64,000 nucleotides of DNA from Vanilla planifolia. Its lineage: Eukaryota; Streptophyta; Magnoliopsida; Asparagales; Orchidaceae. The DNA is taken from NCBI GenBank assembly GCA_023846275.1, contig CM043870.1, positions 13,933,027 to 13,997,026 of the forward strand, written 5' to 3'. The notes under the pieces are model-generated. The model ran no database searches and was not told the origin of the DNA. It saw only the letters and a list, made by a program, of their open reading frames with translations. This document shows positions 11,761 to 23,500 of this stretch, piece by piece (the stretch's first letter is position 1; every line of letters starts with the position of its first letter). The position numbers were made by a program, and so were the translations under genes.

Positions 11761-14700
11761 GTAGAGAAGAGTAGATTAAAGTATAGTAGAGTAGAGTATA
11801 GTGGAGTAGAGTATAGTAGAGCAGAGAAGACTAGAGAAGAGCAAAGCAAAGTAGGGCAGAGAAGAGAAAAGCAGAGCAAAGTAAAATGGAGTAGAGCTGA
11901 GTAGAGCAGAGTAGAGCACAACAAAGAAGAGTAGAGCAGAGAAAAGCAGAGCAGCACATAGCTTGGTTTGGCTAGGCTAGAGCAGGCTAGGCAAGAGTGG
12001 AGTAGAATTAAGTAGAGCATGGTTAAGATAGGCAAGATTAGAGTAGAGTAGAGTAGAGTAGGGTTGAGTAGAGTAGAGTAGAGGTGAGTAGAGTAGAGTA
12101 GAGCAAAGTAGAGCAGAGTATGGCAGAGTAGAGCAGAGCAGAGTAGAGTAGAACATAGTAGAGAAAAGCACAATAGAGTAGAGAAGAGCATAGAAGAGTA
12201 GAGTAGAGATGTGCAAGGTTAGCCTAGGCTGAGCTAGGTTAGGCTTGGCTAGGCTAGAGTAAAGTAGAGTATAATAGAGCTAGGTTAGAGTAGGCTAGGC
12301 TTGGTTAGAGTAGAGCAGAGTAGACGAGGTTAGGTGTGGCTAGGCTTGAGTAGAGTAGAGTAGAGTAGAGTAATGCTAGGTTAGGCTAGGCTAGGTTAGA
12401 GTGTAGTAGAGTAGAGTAGAGTAGAGTAGAGTAGAGCAAAGTAGAGTAGAGCAGTACAAAATATAGATAAGCAGAGTAAGGTTAGGCTATGCTAGGTTAG
12501 GCGTAGCTAAGGTAGAATAGAGTAAAGTAGAGCTTGGTTAGCTAGGCTAGGTTAGAGTGTAGTAGAGTAGAGTAGAGTAGAGTAAAGTAGAGTAGAGTAG
12601 AGTGGAGCTCAATTAGGCTAGGTTTGGCATTGCTAGGATAGGCGAGAGTAGAGTAGAGTATATTAGAGTAGAGCTCGATTAGGCTATGCTAGTGTAGAGT
12701 ATAGTAGAGTAGAGTAAAGTAGACTAGAGTGGAGCAGACTAGAGTAGAGAAGGGCAAATTTGAGAAGAACAGAGTAGAGTAGAGCTTAGTAGAGGAGAGC
12801 AGAGAAAAGTTGAGTAGAGTAGAGTAGGGTAGAGTAGAGCTACATTAGGGTCAGTTAGGTGGGGTTAGGCTAGCTTAGAGAAGAGTGGAATAGAGTAGAC
12901 TATAGTAGAGTAGAATGGTATAGAGTAGAGTAGAATAAAGTAGAGTATTATAGAGGAGAGCAGAGCAAGGTTAGGCTAGGCTTGGCTAAGCTAAGTTAGA
13001 TTAGACTAGCTAGAGTAGAACAGAGTAGAGTAGAGTAAAGCTAAGTTTAGTTAGGCTAGGCTTTGCTAAAGTAGAGTAGACTGGATAAGAGTAGAGTAGA
13101 GTAGAGTAGAGCAAAGTAGATAAGAGCAGAGTAGAGCAGTGCATAGCAGAGAAGAGCTATGATAGGCAGCATAGGTTGGACTAGGCTAAAGTCGAGTAGA
13201 GTACAGTAGAGTAAAGTAGAGCAAGGTTATATAAAGCTTGGCTTTGTTTGAGTAGAGTAGAGTGTAGTAGAGTAAAGCAGAGTAGAGCAGAGCAAAGTAG
13301 AGTAGGGTAGAGTAGAGCAGATTAGAGCATTGTAGAGTAGAGCAGAGCTGAGCTAAGCAGAGCAGTGCAGAGTAGAGTAGAGTCGAGTAGAGTAGAGCTT
13401 GGTTAGGCTAGGCTAAGTATGGTTGCACTAAACGTCGCTAGATTAGTGTAGAGGAGAGAAGTATAGAGTAGATTACAATAGAGTAGAGCAGAAAAAGAGC
13501 AAAGTAGAGAAGGGTATAGCAGAGTAGTGCAAAACAGAGAAGATAAAGCTAGACTAGGCTAGAGTAGAGTAGAATAAAGCTAAGAAGGCTAGGATAGGAC
13601 AAGCTAGAGTAGAGTAGAGTAGAGTGGAGTATAGTAAAGTAGAGTATATTAGAGTAGAGTAGGGGTCAACTAGGTAAGGTTAGGCTATGCTAGGCTAGAG
13701 TAGAGTAGTAGAGTGGAGTAGAGGTGAGTAGAGCAGAATAGAACTAGGTTAATCTAAGTTAGGGTGGCAAGGCTATGTTAGGTTAGAGTAGAGTTGAGTA
13801 AATTAGAGTAGAGTAGAGTAGAGCATACCAGAGCGAAGCAGAGAGAGTAGACAAGAGTAGAGCAGTGTAGAGCAAAGCAGTGCAGAGTAGAAAAGAGCAA
13901 AGAAAAGTAGAGAAGAGGGGAGCATAGTAGAGTAGAGTATAGTAGAGCAGAGTAGTATAGAGTAAAGATGAGCAAAGCAGAGTAGAGGAGCATAGAGTAG
14001 AGAATAGAAATATAGAGCAAAGTAGAGTAAATAAGAGTTGTGTAGAGTAGAATTGAGCAGTGCTATGTTAGGCTAGGCTAGGTTAGGCGAGGCTAGGCTA
14101 GGGTAAAATAGAGTAAAGTAGAGTAGAGTAGAGTAGAGTAGTGCAAGGTTTGGCTAGGCTAGGCTAGGCTAGGCTTGGCTAGGTTAAAGTAGAGTAGAGT
14201 AGAGTAGATTAGAGTAAAGTAGAGTAGATTAGAGTAGAGTAGAGTAGAGTTGAGTTGAGTTGAGTTGAGTAGAGCTAGGTTAGGTTGGGCTAAGTTAGGT
14301 TTGGCTGAGCTAGGATAGGTTGGGGTAAGATAGGCTAAGCTATAGTAGATTAGAGTATAATAGCATAGAGTAGAGTAGACTAGAGTAGAGAGGAGCTAGG
14401 TTAGGCTTGGCTAAGCTAGGTTAGGCTAGGTAAGGGTAGACTAGAGTAGAGCAGAGCAGAGTCGAGCAGAGCAGAGATGAGCAGAGCAGAGCAGAGTGGA
14501 GTAGAGCTGACCTAAGTTAAGCTAGGCTGGGCTAGGTTAGGTAAGGCAAGGTTAGGTTTTGCTAGGCTAGGCTAGGTTAGAGTATAATAAAGTATAGTAG
14601 AGTATTGTAGAGTAGAGCAGAGTAGAGTAGAGCAGAGAAAAGTAGGGCAAAGTAAAGAATAGAAAAGCTGAGAAATGCTATGTTAGGCTAGGAAAGGCTA

Positions 14701-16199
14701 TGTTATGCTAGAGCAGAGTAGAGTAAGGTAATGGAAGGTTAGGCTAAGTGAGGTTAGGCTAGGTTAGAGTAGAGTAGAGAAGAGTAGAGTAGAGTATAGT
14801 AGAGCTAGGTTAGGCTAAGCTAAGCTATGCTAGGTTAGGTTAGGGTAGGCTAGGCTAAGCTAGGTTAAAGTAGAGTAGAGTAGAGCTTAGTTAGGCTTGG
14901 TTAGGCTAGAGTAGGGTAGAATAGAGAAGAGCAGAGTAGCACCGAGCAAAGTAGAACTGAGTAGAGTAGAGTATATTATAGTAGAGTAAAGCAGAGTAAA
15001 GCAAAGTAGAGAAGGGCATGGCATAGCAGAGTAGAGTAGAGCAGAGTATAGTAAAGTCTAGTGAGGTTAGGCTAGGCTTTTCTAGGCTAGGCTAGATTAG
15101 GTTAGAGTGGAGTAGAATAGAGTAGAGAAGAGTAGAGCTAAGTAGAGTAGAGTAGACATAGGTTAGGCTAAGCTAGGCTATGTTAGGCCTAGTTAGAGTA
15201 GAACAGGGTAAAGTAGAGTGGAGTAGAGTAGAGTATTATAGAGTAGAGTAGAGCAGAGTAGAGTATAGTGTAGTTGTGTAGAGTAAAGCAAAGCTAAGTT
15301 AAGTTAGGCAATGCTAGGATATACAACGTTAGGTTAGGCAAGAGTAGAGCTGAGTAGAGTATAGCAGAGTAGAGCAAGGTTAGATTAGGCTAGGCTAAGC
15401 CAGACTTGGCTAAATTTGAGCAAATGAGGGTAGAGTAGAGTAGAATAAAATAAAGTTGAACAAATTAGAGTATAGAGCAAAGTGGATTAGAGAAGAGCTA
15501 TGTGAGGCAAGGCTTAGTTAGGTTAGGCTAGGCTATGTTCGGCTAGGTTATGCTAGGCTAGAGTCGAGTAGAGTAGAGTATAGTAGAGCTTGGTTAGGTC
15601 AGGCTATGTTAGGTTAGGCTAGGCTAGAGTAGAGTAGAGTAGAGTAGAGCAGAGCAGAGCATAGCAGAGAAAAGCAGCGTAGAGTGGAGCAGAGCAAAGC
15701 CGAGCAGACGAGAGCAGAGCAGAGTAGAGTGAGTAAACTAGAGTACAGTAGAGCTGAGCAAAGTACGACAGAACAGAGCAAAGCGAAGCAAAACTCTGTT
15801 AGGCTTTGCTTGGCAAGAGCAGAATAGAGTGGACAGAGCTTGCTTAGGCTAGGCTAGGGTAAACTAGGTTAGAGTTTAGTAGCATAGAGAAGAGTAGTGC
15901 AGAGTAGAGTAGAGCAGAGTAGAGTAGTGTGAAGTAGAGCAGAGCAGAGAAGAGAAGCATAGAGTAGAGCAGAGTAGAGTAGACGAGAAAAGAACAGAGT
16001 AGAGCAGAGCAGAGTAGAGTAGAGTAGAGTATAGCAGAGCAGAGCAGAGTTGAGCACAATTAGGTCTGGCTAGGGTAGGCTAGGCTAGAGTAAAGTAGAG
16101 TAGAGATAAGTAGAGCATAGTAGAACAGAGAAGAGCAGAGTAAAGAAGAGTAGAATAGAGCAAAGATGAGCAGAGCAAAGCAAAGTAGAGCAAAGTGGA

Positions 16200-16800
16200 G
16201 TAGAGCATAGTAGAACTAAGTTAGGCTAAACTATGCCAAGTTAGGCTAGGCTAGGTTAGATTATTATATAGTAGAGTAGACTTTAGTAGAATAGAGTGGA
16301 GTAGAATAGAGTAGAGCAATGTAGAGTAGAGTAGAGTATAGTATAATAGAGCAGAGTAGAGTAGAGATAGGTTAGGCTAGGCTAAGCTAGGTTAAGCTAA
16401 GCTAGAGTAGAGTAGAGTAGAGTGGAGTAAAGTAGAGTAGAGAAAAGCATGTAGAGGAGGGAAGAGTAGAGAAGAGAAGTATAAAATAGAGCAAAGCAAT
16501 GCAAAGTACAGTAGAGTAGAGCAGAGAATAATAGAACTAGGTTATGCTACGCTGTGCCAGGTTAGGCAAGGCTTGGCTAGGTTAGAGTCGAATTGAGTAG
16601 AGTAGAGTCGAGTAGAGTAGAATAGAGTAGGGTAGAATTGAGTAGAGCAATGTAGAGTAGCCTAGATTAGAGTAGAGTAAGGTATAGTATAATAGAGTAT
16701 AATAGAGTAGAGTAGAGCTAGTTTAGGCTAGGGTAGACTAGGTTAGGCTATGCTAGAGTAAAGTAGAGTAGAATATAGCATAGTAGAGTGGAGTTGAGCT
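16200..16800 (+). repeat. Higher-order units of about 315 bp (pair 2), related to 11.2 kb
   Basis: Marker words near 16,207 and 16,522 (AGAACTAAGTTAGGC and AGAACTAGGTTATGC, each followed by CTATGCCA- or CTGTGCCA-like words) are about 315 bp apart. The stretch after the first marker, with ATTATTATATAGTAG and CTTTAGTAGAATAGAG, matches the one near 11,290. The spacing and order suggest the same higher-order unit as pair 1. Confidence 0.5.
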
Positions 16801-18185
16801 CGATTAAGTTAGGCTAGGCTAGAGGTCAGTAAAGTAGAATAGGGTAGAGCAAAGTAAAGCAAGGCATAGTAGAGAAGAGAAGAGCATAGTGGAGGATAAT
16901 AGAGTGGAGTAGAGCAGAGTAGAGCTGAATAGGGCAAAGTAGAGTAAAGCAGAGACTAACAGAGTAGAGCTGAGCTTTGTTAGGCGAGGCTATGCCAAGC
17001 TAAGTAAGAGTAAAGTAGAGTAGAGTATAATAGAGCTAGGTTAGGCTAGGCTAGGCTACACAAGGTTAGCGTAGAGTAGAGTAGAGTAGAGGACAACATA
17101 GTAGAGCAGAGCAAAGAAAAGTGTAGTAGAGCAGAGTAGAGAAGAGCATAATAGAGTAAAACATAATAGAGAAAAGCAAAGTAGAGTAAAGTAGAGCATA
17201 GAAGAGTAGAGCAGACCAGAGCGAGGTTAGGCTAGGCTAGGCTATGCTAGGCTAGGTTAGGCCAGGCTTGAGTAGAGTAGAGTAGAGTAGAGTAGAGTAA
17301 AATAAAGCAAGGTTAGGCTAGGCTAGGCTTGGTTAGAGTAGATTAGGGTAGAGTTGATTAGAGTAGAGTAGAGTAGTGCGAGGATAAGTTAGGCTAGGCT
17401 AGGCTAGAGGAGAGTAGAGTAGAGTAGAGTGGAATAGAGTAGAGCAGAGTAGAGCAAAGTAGAGCAGTGTAGAGTAGAGTAGAGCAAAGCTTAGTAAACC
17501 AGAGTAGAGTAAAGTAAAGTAGGGTAGAGCCGAGTAGAGTAGAGCTTGGTTATGCTAGGCTAGGCTATAATAGAGTAGAGTAGGTAGAGTAAAGTAGAGT
17601 AAAGTAGAATAGAGTAGTGTAGAGTAGATTAGAGTATAATAGAGTAGATTAGAGTAGAGTTGAGTAGTTTACAGTGGATTAGAGTATAGTAGAATATAGT
17701 AGAACAGAGGAGAGCAGAGGAGAGTAGAGCAAAGAAGAGTAGAGTTGAGGAAAGTAGAGCATAAGAGTTGAGTTGAGTAAAGTGGAGTAGAATAGAGTAA
17801 AATTGAGTAGAGCAGTGCAGAATAAAGTAAAGAAGAGTAGAGTTGAGTAGAGTAGAGTATAGTTGAGCTAGGTTAGGTTAGGTTAAGCTAGGCTAGGTTG
17901 GGCTTGGATAGAGTATAGTAGAGTAGAGTAGTGTAGGGTAGAGTAGTGTAGAGCAGAGCTGGGTTAAGGTAAGGTAGGTAGGCTAGGCTATGCAAAGGTA
18001 GGCTTAGCTAGGGTAGGTTAGGGTAAGTTAGGTTAGAATATAGTATAGTATAGTATAGTAGAGCTAAAATTTGCTTGGCTTGAGTAGTGTAGAGCAGAAT
18101 AGAGTAAAGTAGAATAGAGTGGAGTAGAGTAGAGTAGATTTGAGTAGCATAGAGTGGAGTAGAGTGGAGTAGAGTAGCGTAGAGT

Positions 18186-18247
18186 AGAGGAGAGAAGAGG
18201 AGAGAAGAAGAGAGTACAGGAGAGGGGTGGAGAGAAGAAGAGAGTAG
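18186..18247 (+). repeat. Purine-rich GAGA/GGAGA subarray
   Basis: A short stretch where AGAGG and AGAAG words replace AGAGT, giving almost uninterrupted purines on the plus strand. It is a local variant of the A-type pentamer. Homopurine stretches of this kind can form triplex DNA. Confidence 0.75.
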
Positions 18248-18889
18248 AGCAGAGTAGAGTAGAGCAAAATAGAGCACCGTAGAGCAAAGTAGAGTAGAGT
18301 TGAGTAGAGCATCATAAAGTAGAGCAGAGTAGAGTAGAGGAGAGTAGAGTAGAGAAAAGTAGAGCAGAGTATAGCAGAGTTAGGTTAGGCTAAGATAAAC
18401 TAGTGTAAAGTAGAGCAGAGTATAACAGAGCTAGGTTATGCTAAGTTAGGCTAGGCTAGGTTAGAGTAGATTAGAGTAGTATATAATAGAATAGACTAGA
18501 GTAAAGTAAAGCTAGATTAAATTGGGTTAAGCTTGGCTAGGCGAAGCTAGGCAAGGCTAAGCAAGGGTAAGCTTGTCTAGACAAGAGTAGAGCAGAGTAG
18601 AGTAGATTAGAGTAGAATAGAGAAGAGTATAGCTTGGTTAGGCTAGAGTATAGTAGAATTGAGCAGAGTAGAGTAGAGAAGAGTAGAGCTGAGTAGAATA
18701 GTATAGAGTAGAGTAGAGTAGAGCTAGGTTAAGCTAGGTTAGAGTAGAGTAGAGATGAGTTTCAAAGAGCTTGGTTTGGAATGGCTATGTAAGATTAGAA
18801 TAGAGTAGACAAGAGTAGGGTGGAGAAAAGAAAAGTAGAATAGAGTAGAGTAGAGTAGAGTGGAGTATCATAGAATAGAGTAGAGTAGA

Positions 18890-18985
18890 GTAGAGTAAAG
18901 GTTAGGCTAAGTATTATTAAGTAGAGTATTGTAGAGAAGAATAGAGTAGAGCAGAATTTAGTAGAGCAGAGTATTACTTGACTAG
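18890..18985 (+). repeat. Segment related to one at 56.9 kb
   Basis: This segment carries the unusual order AAGGTTAGGCTAAGTATTATTAA, a GTAGAGAAGAATAGAG word, and GTATTACTTGACTAGG. The first two parts recur near 56,885-56,950, and the last recurs in part near 56,978 and near 6,577. Shared rare words in the same order point to a common ancestor. Confidence 0.5.
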
Positions 18986-21900
18986 GTTAGGCTAGAGTAG
19001 AGTAAAGTAGAGTAGAATGGAGTAGTGCTAGGTCAGGTTAGCTAAGGCTAACTAGAGTAGACTAGAATAGAGTAGAATAGGATAGAGAAGAGTATAGCAG
19101 AGTGGAGTAGAGTATAGTAGAGCAGAGTAGAGTAAAGCGAGGTTAGGTTGGGCTAGGCGAAAGTGGAGTAGAGCTAGGTTAAGCTAAGATAGGTTAGAGT
19201 AGAGTAGATTAGAGTATAATAGAGTACAGTAGAGTAGAGTAGAGTAGTGCTTGGTTAGGCTAAGCTAGGTTAGGGTAGGCTTGGCTAGAGTAAAGTAGAG
19301 TAGTGTTGACTAGAGAAGAGTAGAGTAGAGTACGTTAGAATAGGGTAGAGCTAGGTTAGGTTATGCTAGATAAGGCTAGGCTCGAGTAGAGTAGAGTAGA
19401 GTAGAGCAAAGCAAAATAGAGTAGAGCAGAGCAGAGTTGAGTTGAGTTGAGTAGACAAGAGTAGTGAAGAGATGAGCAGAGTAGAGCTAGTTTAGGCAAG
19501 ATTGGGATAGGCAAGGTTGGGCTAGATTAGGCTATTCTAAGGCTCGGCTAGGGTAGAGTAGACTAGATTAGAGTAGAGTAGGGTTTCTCTTGGCTAGGCT
19601 AGGCTAGGCTAAGTTAGAGTAGAGAAGAATAGAATAGAGTAGTATAGTTGAGTAGAGTAGGATGGAGTAGAGTAGAGTAGAGCTAGGTTAGGCTAAGCTA
19701 GGTTAGGTTAGTGTAGAGTAGAGTAGAGTAGAGTAGAGTAGAGTAGGGTAAAGTAGAGTTGAAAAAGGTTAAGCTAGGCTTGGCTAGCATAGGCTAAGCT
19801 AGAGTAGAATAAAGTAATGTAGAGCTTGGTTCGGCTTGGCTAAGCTAGGCTAGAGTAGAGTAGAGTAGAGTAGAGCATAGTAGAGTAGAGTATAAAAGGC
19901 AAAGAAGAGTAAAGAATAATAGAGTAGAGCAGAGCAGAGTAGAATAGAGCAGAGCAGAGCAGAGCAAAGCTGAGTAGAGTAGATTAGAGTAGAGTAGAGT
20001 AGAGTAGAGTAGAGAATAGTAGAGTATAATTAGGTAGAGTAGAGTAGAGCTAGGTTAGGCTAGACAGGAGTACAGTAGAGTTCATTAGAGTAGAGCTAGG
20101 TTAGGTTAGGCAAGGCTAAGCTTGGCTTGGCTAATGCAGAGAAGGGTAGAGTAGAGTAGAGCAAAGTAGAGTAGAGCATAGTAGAGTTAGGTTTGGCTAG
20201 GCAACGTTTGGCTAGGCTAGGCTAGGTTAGGTTAGGCAAGGCTAGAGTCGAGTAGAGTAAAGTAGAGCAGAATAAAGAAAGGTCAGGTCAGGCTAGGTTT
20301 TAATGTAGTTAAGTAGAGTAGAGTAGAGCAGAGAGAAGTAGAGCAGAGTAGAGCAGAGTAGAGTAGAGTAGAGCAGAGTAAAGCAGAGCAGAGTCGAGCT
20401 AGCCTTGGCTAGGCTAGGCTAGAGCGGAGTAGAGTAGTTTGTAGTATAGTAGTGTAATGTAGAGCTTGGTTAGGCTAGGATAGACAAGGCTAGGCTAAAT
20501 GATTCTAAAGTAGAGTAGAGCAAAGTAGAGTAGAGTAGAGTAGAGTAGGGTAGAGCAGAGTAGAGCAAAGTAGAGCAGAGCAGAGAAGAGTAGAGTGGAG
20601 AAGAGCATAGTACAGTAGACTAGGTTAGGCTATGCAAGGCAAGGCTAGAGTAGACTACAATAACGCAAAGTTAGTATGCTAAGATAAGCAAGGTTAGGCT
20701 AGGCTAGAGAGGAGTAAAGGAGAGTAAAGTAGAGCTGAGCTAAGTTAAGATATGCTAGGCAATGCTAAGCTATACTATAGTAGATTAGTAGAGTAGAGTT
20801 GAGTTGACTTGAGTAGAGTAGAGCTAGGTTAGTCTATGTTAAGTTGGCTAGGCTAGGTTAGGTTAGAGTAGAGTGGAGTAGAGTAGAGTAGAGTCGAGCT
20901 AAGCAAAGAAGAGAAAAGTAGAGCAGAGTAGAGTAGAGAAGAGTAGAGCAGTGTAGGGCAAAGCAGAGTAGTATAGAGAAGAGCAAAAAGTCGTAAGGAA
21001 GAGCAGAGAAGAGTAGGATCGAGAAGAGTAGAGCGGAGCAAAGTAGAGCAGAGCAGAGGAGAATAGAGTAGAGCAGGGTAGAGTTAAGTTAGGATAGGCT
21101 AAGCTAGGTTAGGATAGGTTAGGCTAGGCTAGGCTATGCAAGGTAAGAGTAGAGTAGAGCAAAGTAAAGTAGAGTAGAGTAGAGTAGAGCTAAGTTAGGC
21201 TAGGCTAAGCTAGGCTTCACTATGCTAGGCTTGATTAAGTTAGGCTAAGTAATTAGAAGGCTAGGCTAGAGTAGAGTAGAGTAAGGTTATGTTAAGCTAG
21301 GCTAAGTAAGGCTAAGCTAGGGTACATAGTAGAGTAAAGCAAAGCAGAGTTGAGTATCGTAGATTAGAATAGAGAAGACTAGAGCATAATAGAGTAGAGT
21401 AGAGTGGAGTAGAGTAGATTAGAGTAGAGCAGAGTTTGGTTAGACTTGCATTAGCTAGGTTAGAGTATAGTCGAGTAGTGTAGAGTGTTGTAGAGTAGAG
21501 TATAACAGAGTAGAGGTAGGTGAGATTCAATTGGACTAGTCTAGGGTAGGGTAGGAGTAGAGTAGAGTAGGGTAGAGCTTGTTTTTTTAGGCTAAGCTAG
21601 TGTAGAGTGGAGTAGAGTAGAGTATAATAGAGTATAGTAGCATAGATAGAGTAGAGTTGAGTAGAGTAGAGTAAAGTAGCATAGAAGAGAGGAGAGGAGT
21701 GTAGAGAAAAGCAGAGAAAAGGAAAGAAGAGCAGAGCAGAGCAGAAGAGTAGTGCAGAGCAATGTAGAGCAGTGCAGAGTAGAGTAGAGTACAATAGAGC
21801 AAAGCAAAGCTAGGTTAATTTATGGTAGGCTAGGCTAGGCCAGGTAAGAGGAGAGTAGAGTAGAGTAGTGCTCGATTAGGCTAGGCTAGTTTAGAGAAAA

Positions 21901-22239
21901 GTATAGTAAAGTAGAGCAGGGCGAGATTATGTAAGCTAGGCTTTGTTAGGCTAGAGTAGAGTAGAGTAGACTGGAATAGAGAAGAGTAGAGCATAGTAGA
22001 TTAGATTAAAGCAGAGCAGAGTGGATTAGAATAGAGCAATGTAGAATAGACTAGAGCAAAGCAGAGGAGAAGAGAGGAGAGGAGGGGAGAGGAGAAGATA
22101 GGTGAAAAGAGGAGAGCAGAGCAGAGTTGAGTAGAGCATAATAGAGCAAAGTAGAGTAGAGCAGAGAAGAGCAGAGCAGAGTAGAGCATAGCAAAATAAA
22201 GTAGAGTAGAACATAGAAGAGCAGAGCAGAGCAGGGTAG

Positions 22240-23500
22240 AGTAGAGCAAATTAGAGTAGAGAAAACTAGAGTAGAGTAGAGCAGAGAAGAGTTTGATGAA
22301 AGAATAATAGAGTGTGTAGAGTAGTGTAGAATAGAGTAGAGTAGAGCTAGGTTAGGCTAAGCTAGGCTAGGAGAGAGTAGTGTAGAGTATAGTAGAAAAG
22401 GGTTATGTGGAGTAGAGTAGAGTAATGTATAGTAGAATAGAGTAGAGTAGAGTATAGAAGAGTAGAGTAAAGTAGAGTATACTAGAGTGGAGTAAAGTAG
22501 AGCTAGGTTAGGGTAGGCTAGGCTAGGCTAAGTTAGAGTAGAGTAGAATTGAGCAAAGTAGAGAAAAACAAAGCAGAGTAAAGCAGAGCAAAATAGAGCA
22601 AAATAGAGCAAAGTAAAGAAGAGTAGAGTAGAATAGAGTAGAGTAGCACAGAGCAAAGCAAAGAAGACAAGAGCAGAGTAGAATAAAAAAGAGCAAAGCA
22701 TGACAAAGCAAAGTAGAGCAAAATGGACAAGAGCAGAGCAAGGTAGAGTAGAGCTACGATAGGCTGGGCTAAGTTAGGCTAAACTAGGCTAGTGTAGAGT
22801 AAAATAGAGTAGAGAAGAGTGGAGTAGAGTAGAGCAGAGAAGAGCAGAGGAAAGTAGAGTAGAGCAAAATAAAGCATAGTAGAACAAAGGAGAGTAGAAT
22901 AGAGTAGAGTAGAGTATAGCAAAGTAGAGTAGAGTAGAGAAAGGTAGAGTAGAGTAGAGTAGAGAAGAGTTTGATGAAAGAATAATAGAGTAGTGTAGAG
23001 TAGAGTAGAACAAAGTATAGTAGAGCTAGGTTAGGCTAAGCTGGGCTAGGTGAGAGTAGAGTAGAGTATAGTAGAAAAGGATTATGTAGAGTAGAGTAAA
23101 GTAATGTAGAGTAGAATAGAGTAGAGTAGATTATAGTAGAGTAGAGTAAAGTAGAGTATAACAAAGTGGAGTAGAGTAGAGCAAGATTAGGCTAGGCTAG
23201 GCTAAGTTAGAGTAGAGTAGAGTTGAGCAGAGTAGAGCAAAACAAAGCAGAGCAAAAAAGAGCAAAGCATAGTAGAACAGAGCAAAGTAAAGAAGTGCAG
23301 AGCAAAATAGTGCAGAGTAGAATAGAGTAGAGTAGAGCAGAGAAAAGCAGAGAAGAGAAGAGTAGAGCAAAGTAGAAAAGAGCAATGCAAGACAAAGCAA
23401 AGTTGCAAAAAATAGAGAAGAGTAGAGCAAGGTGGAGTAAAGCTTGGATAGGCCAGGCTAAGTTAAGCTAAACTAGGCTAGTGTAGAGTAGAACAAAGTA
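22240..23500 (+). repeat. Higher-order tandem repeat, period 678 bp
   Basis: Nearly two tandem units are seen. Each contains the rare word TTTGATGAAAGAATAA (at 22,292 and 22,970, 678 bp apart), then a GTTAGGCTAAGC block, then an AAAAGG-TTATGT word, and then a run rich in AAAGCAGAGCAAA. The part from 22,240 to about 23,221 is nearly identical to 38,604-39,577. Confidence 0.85.
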
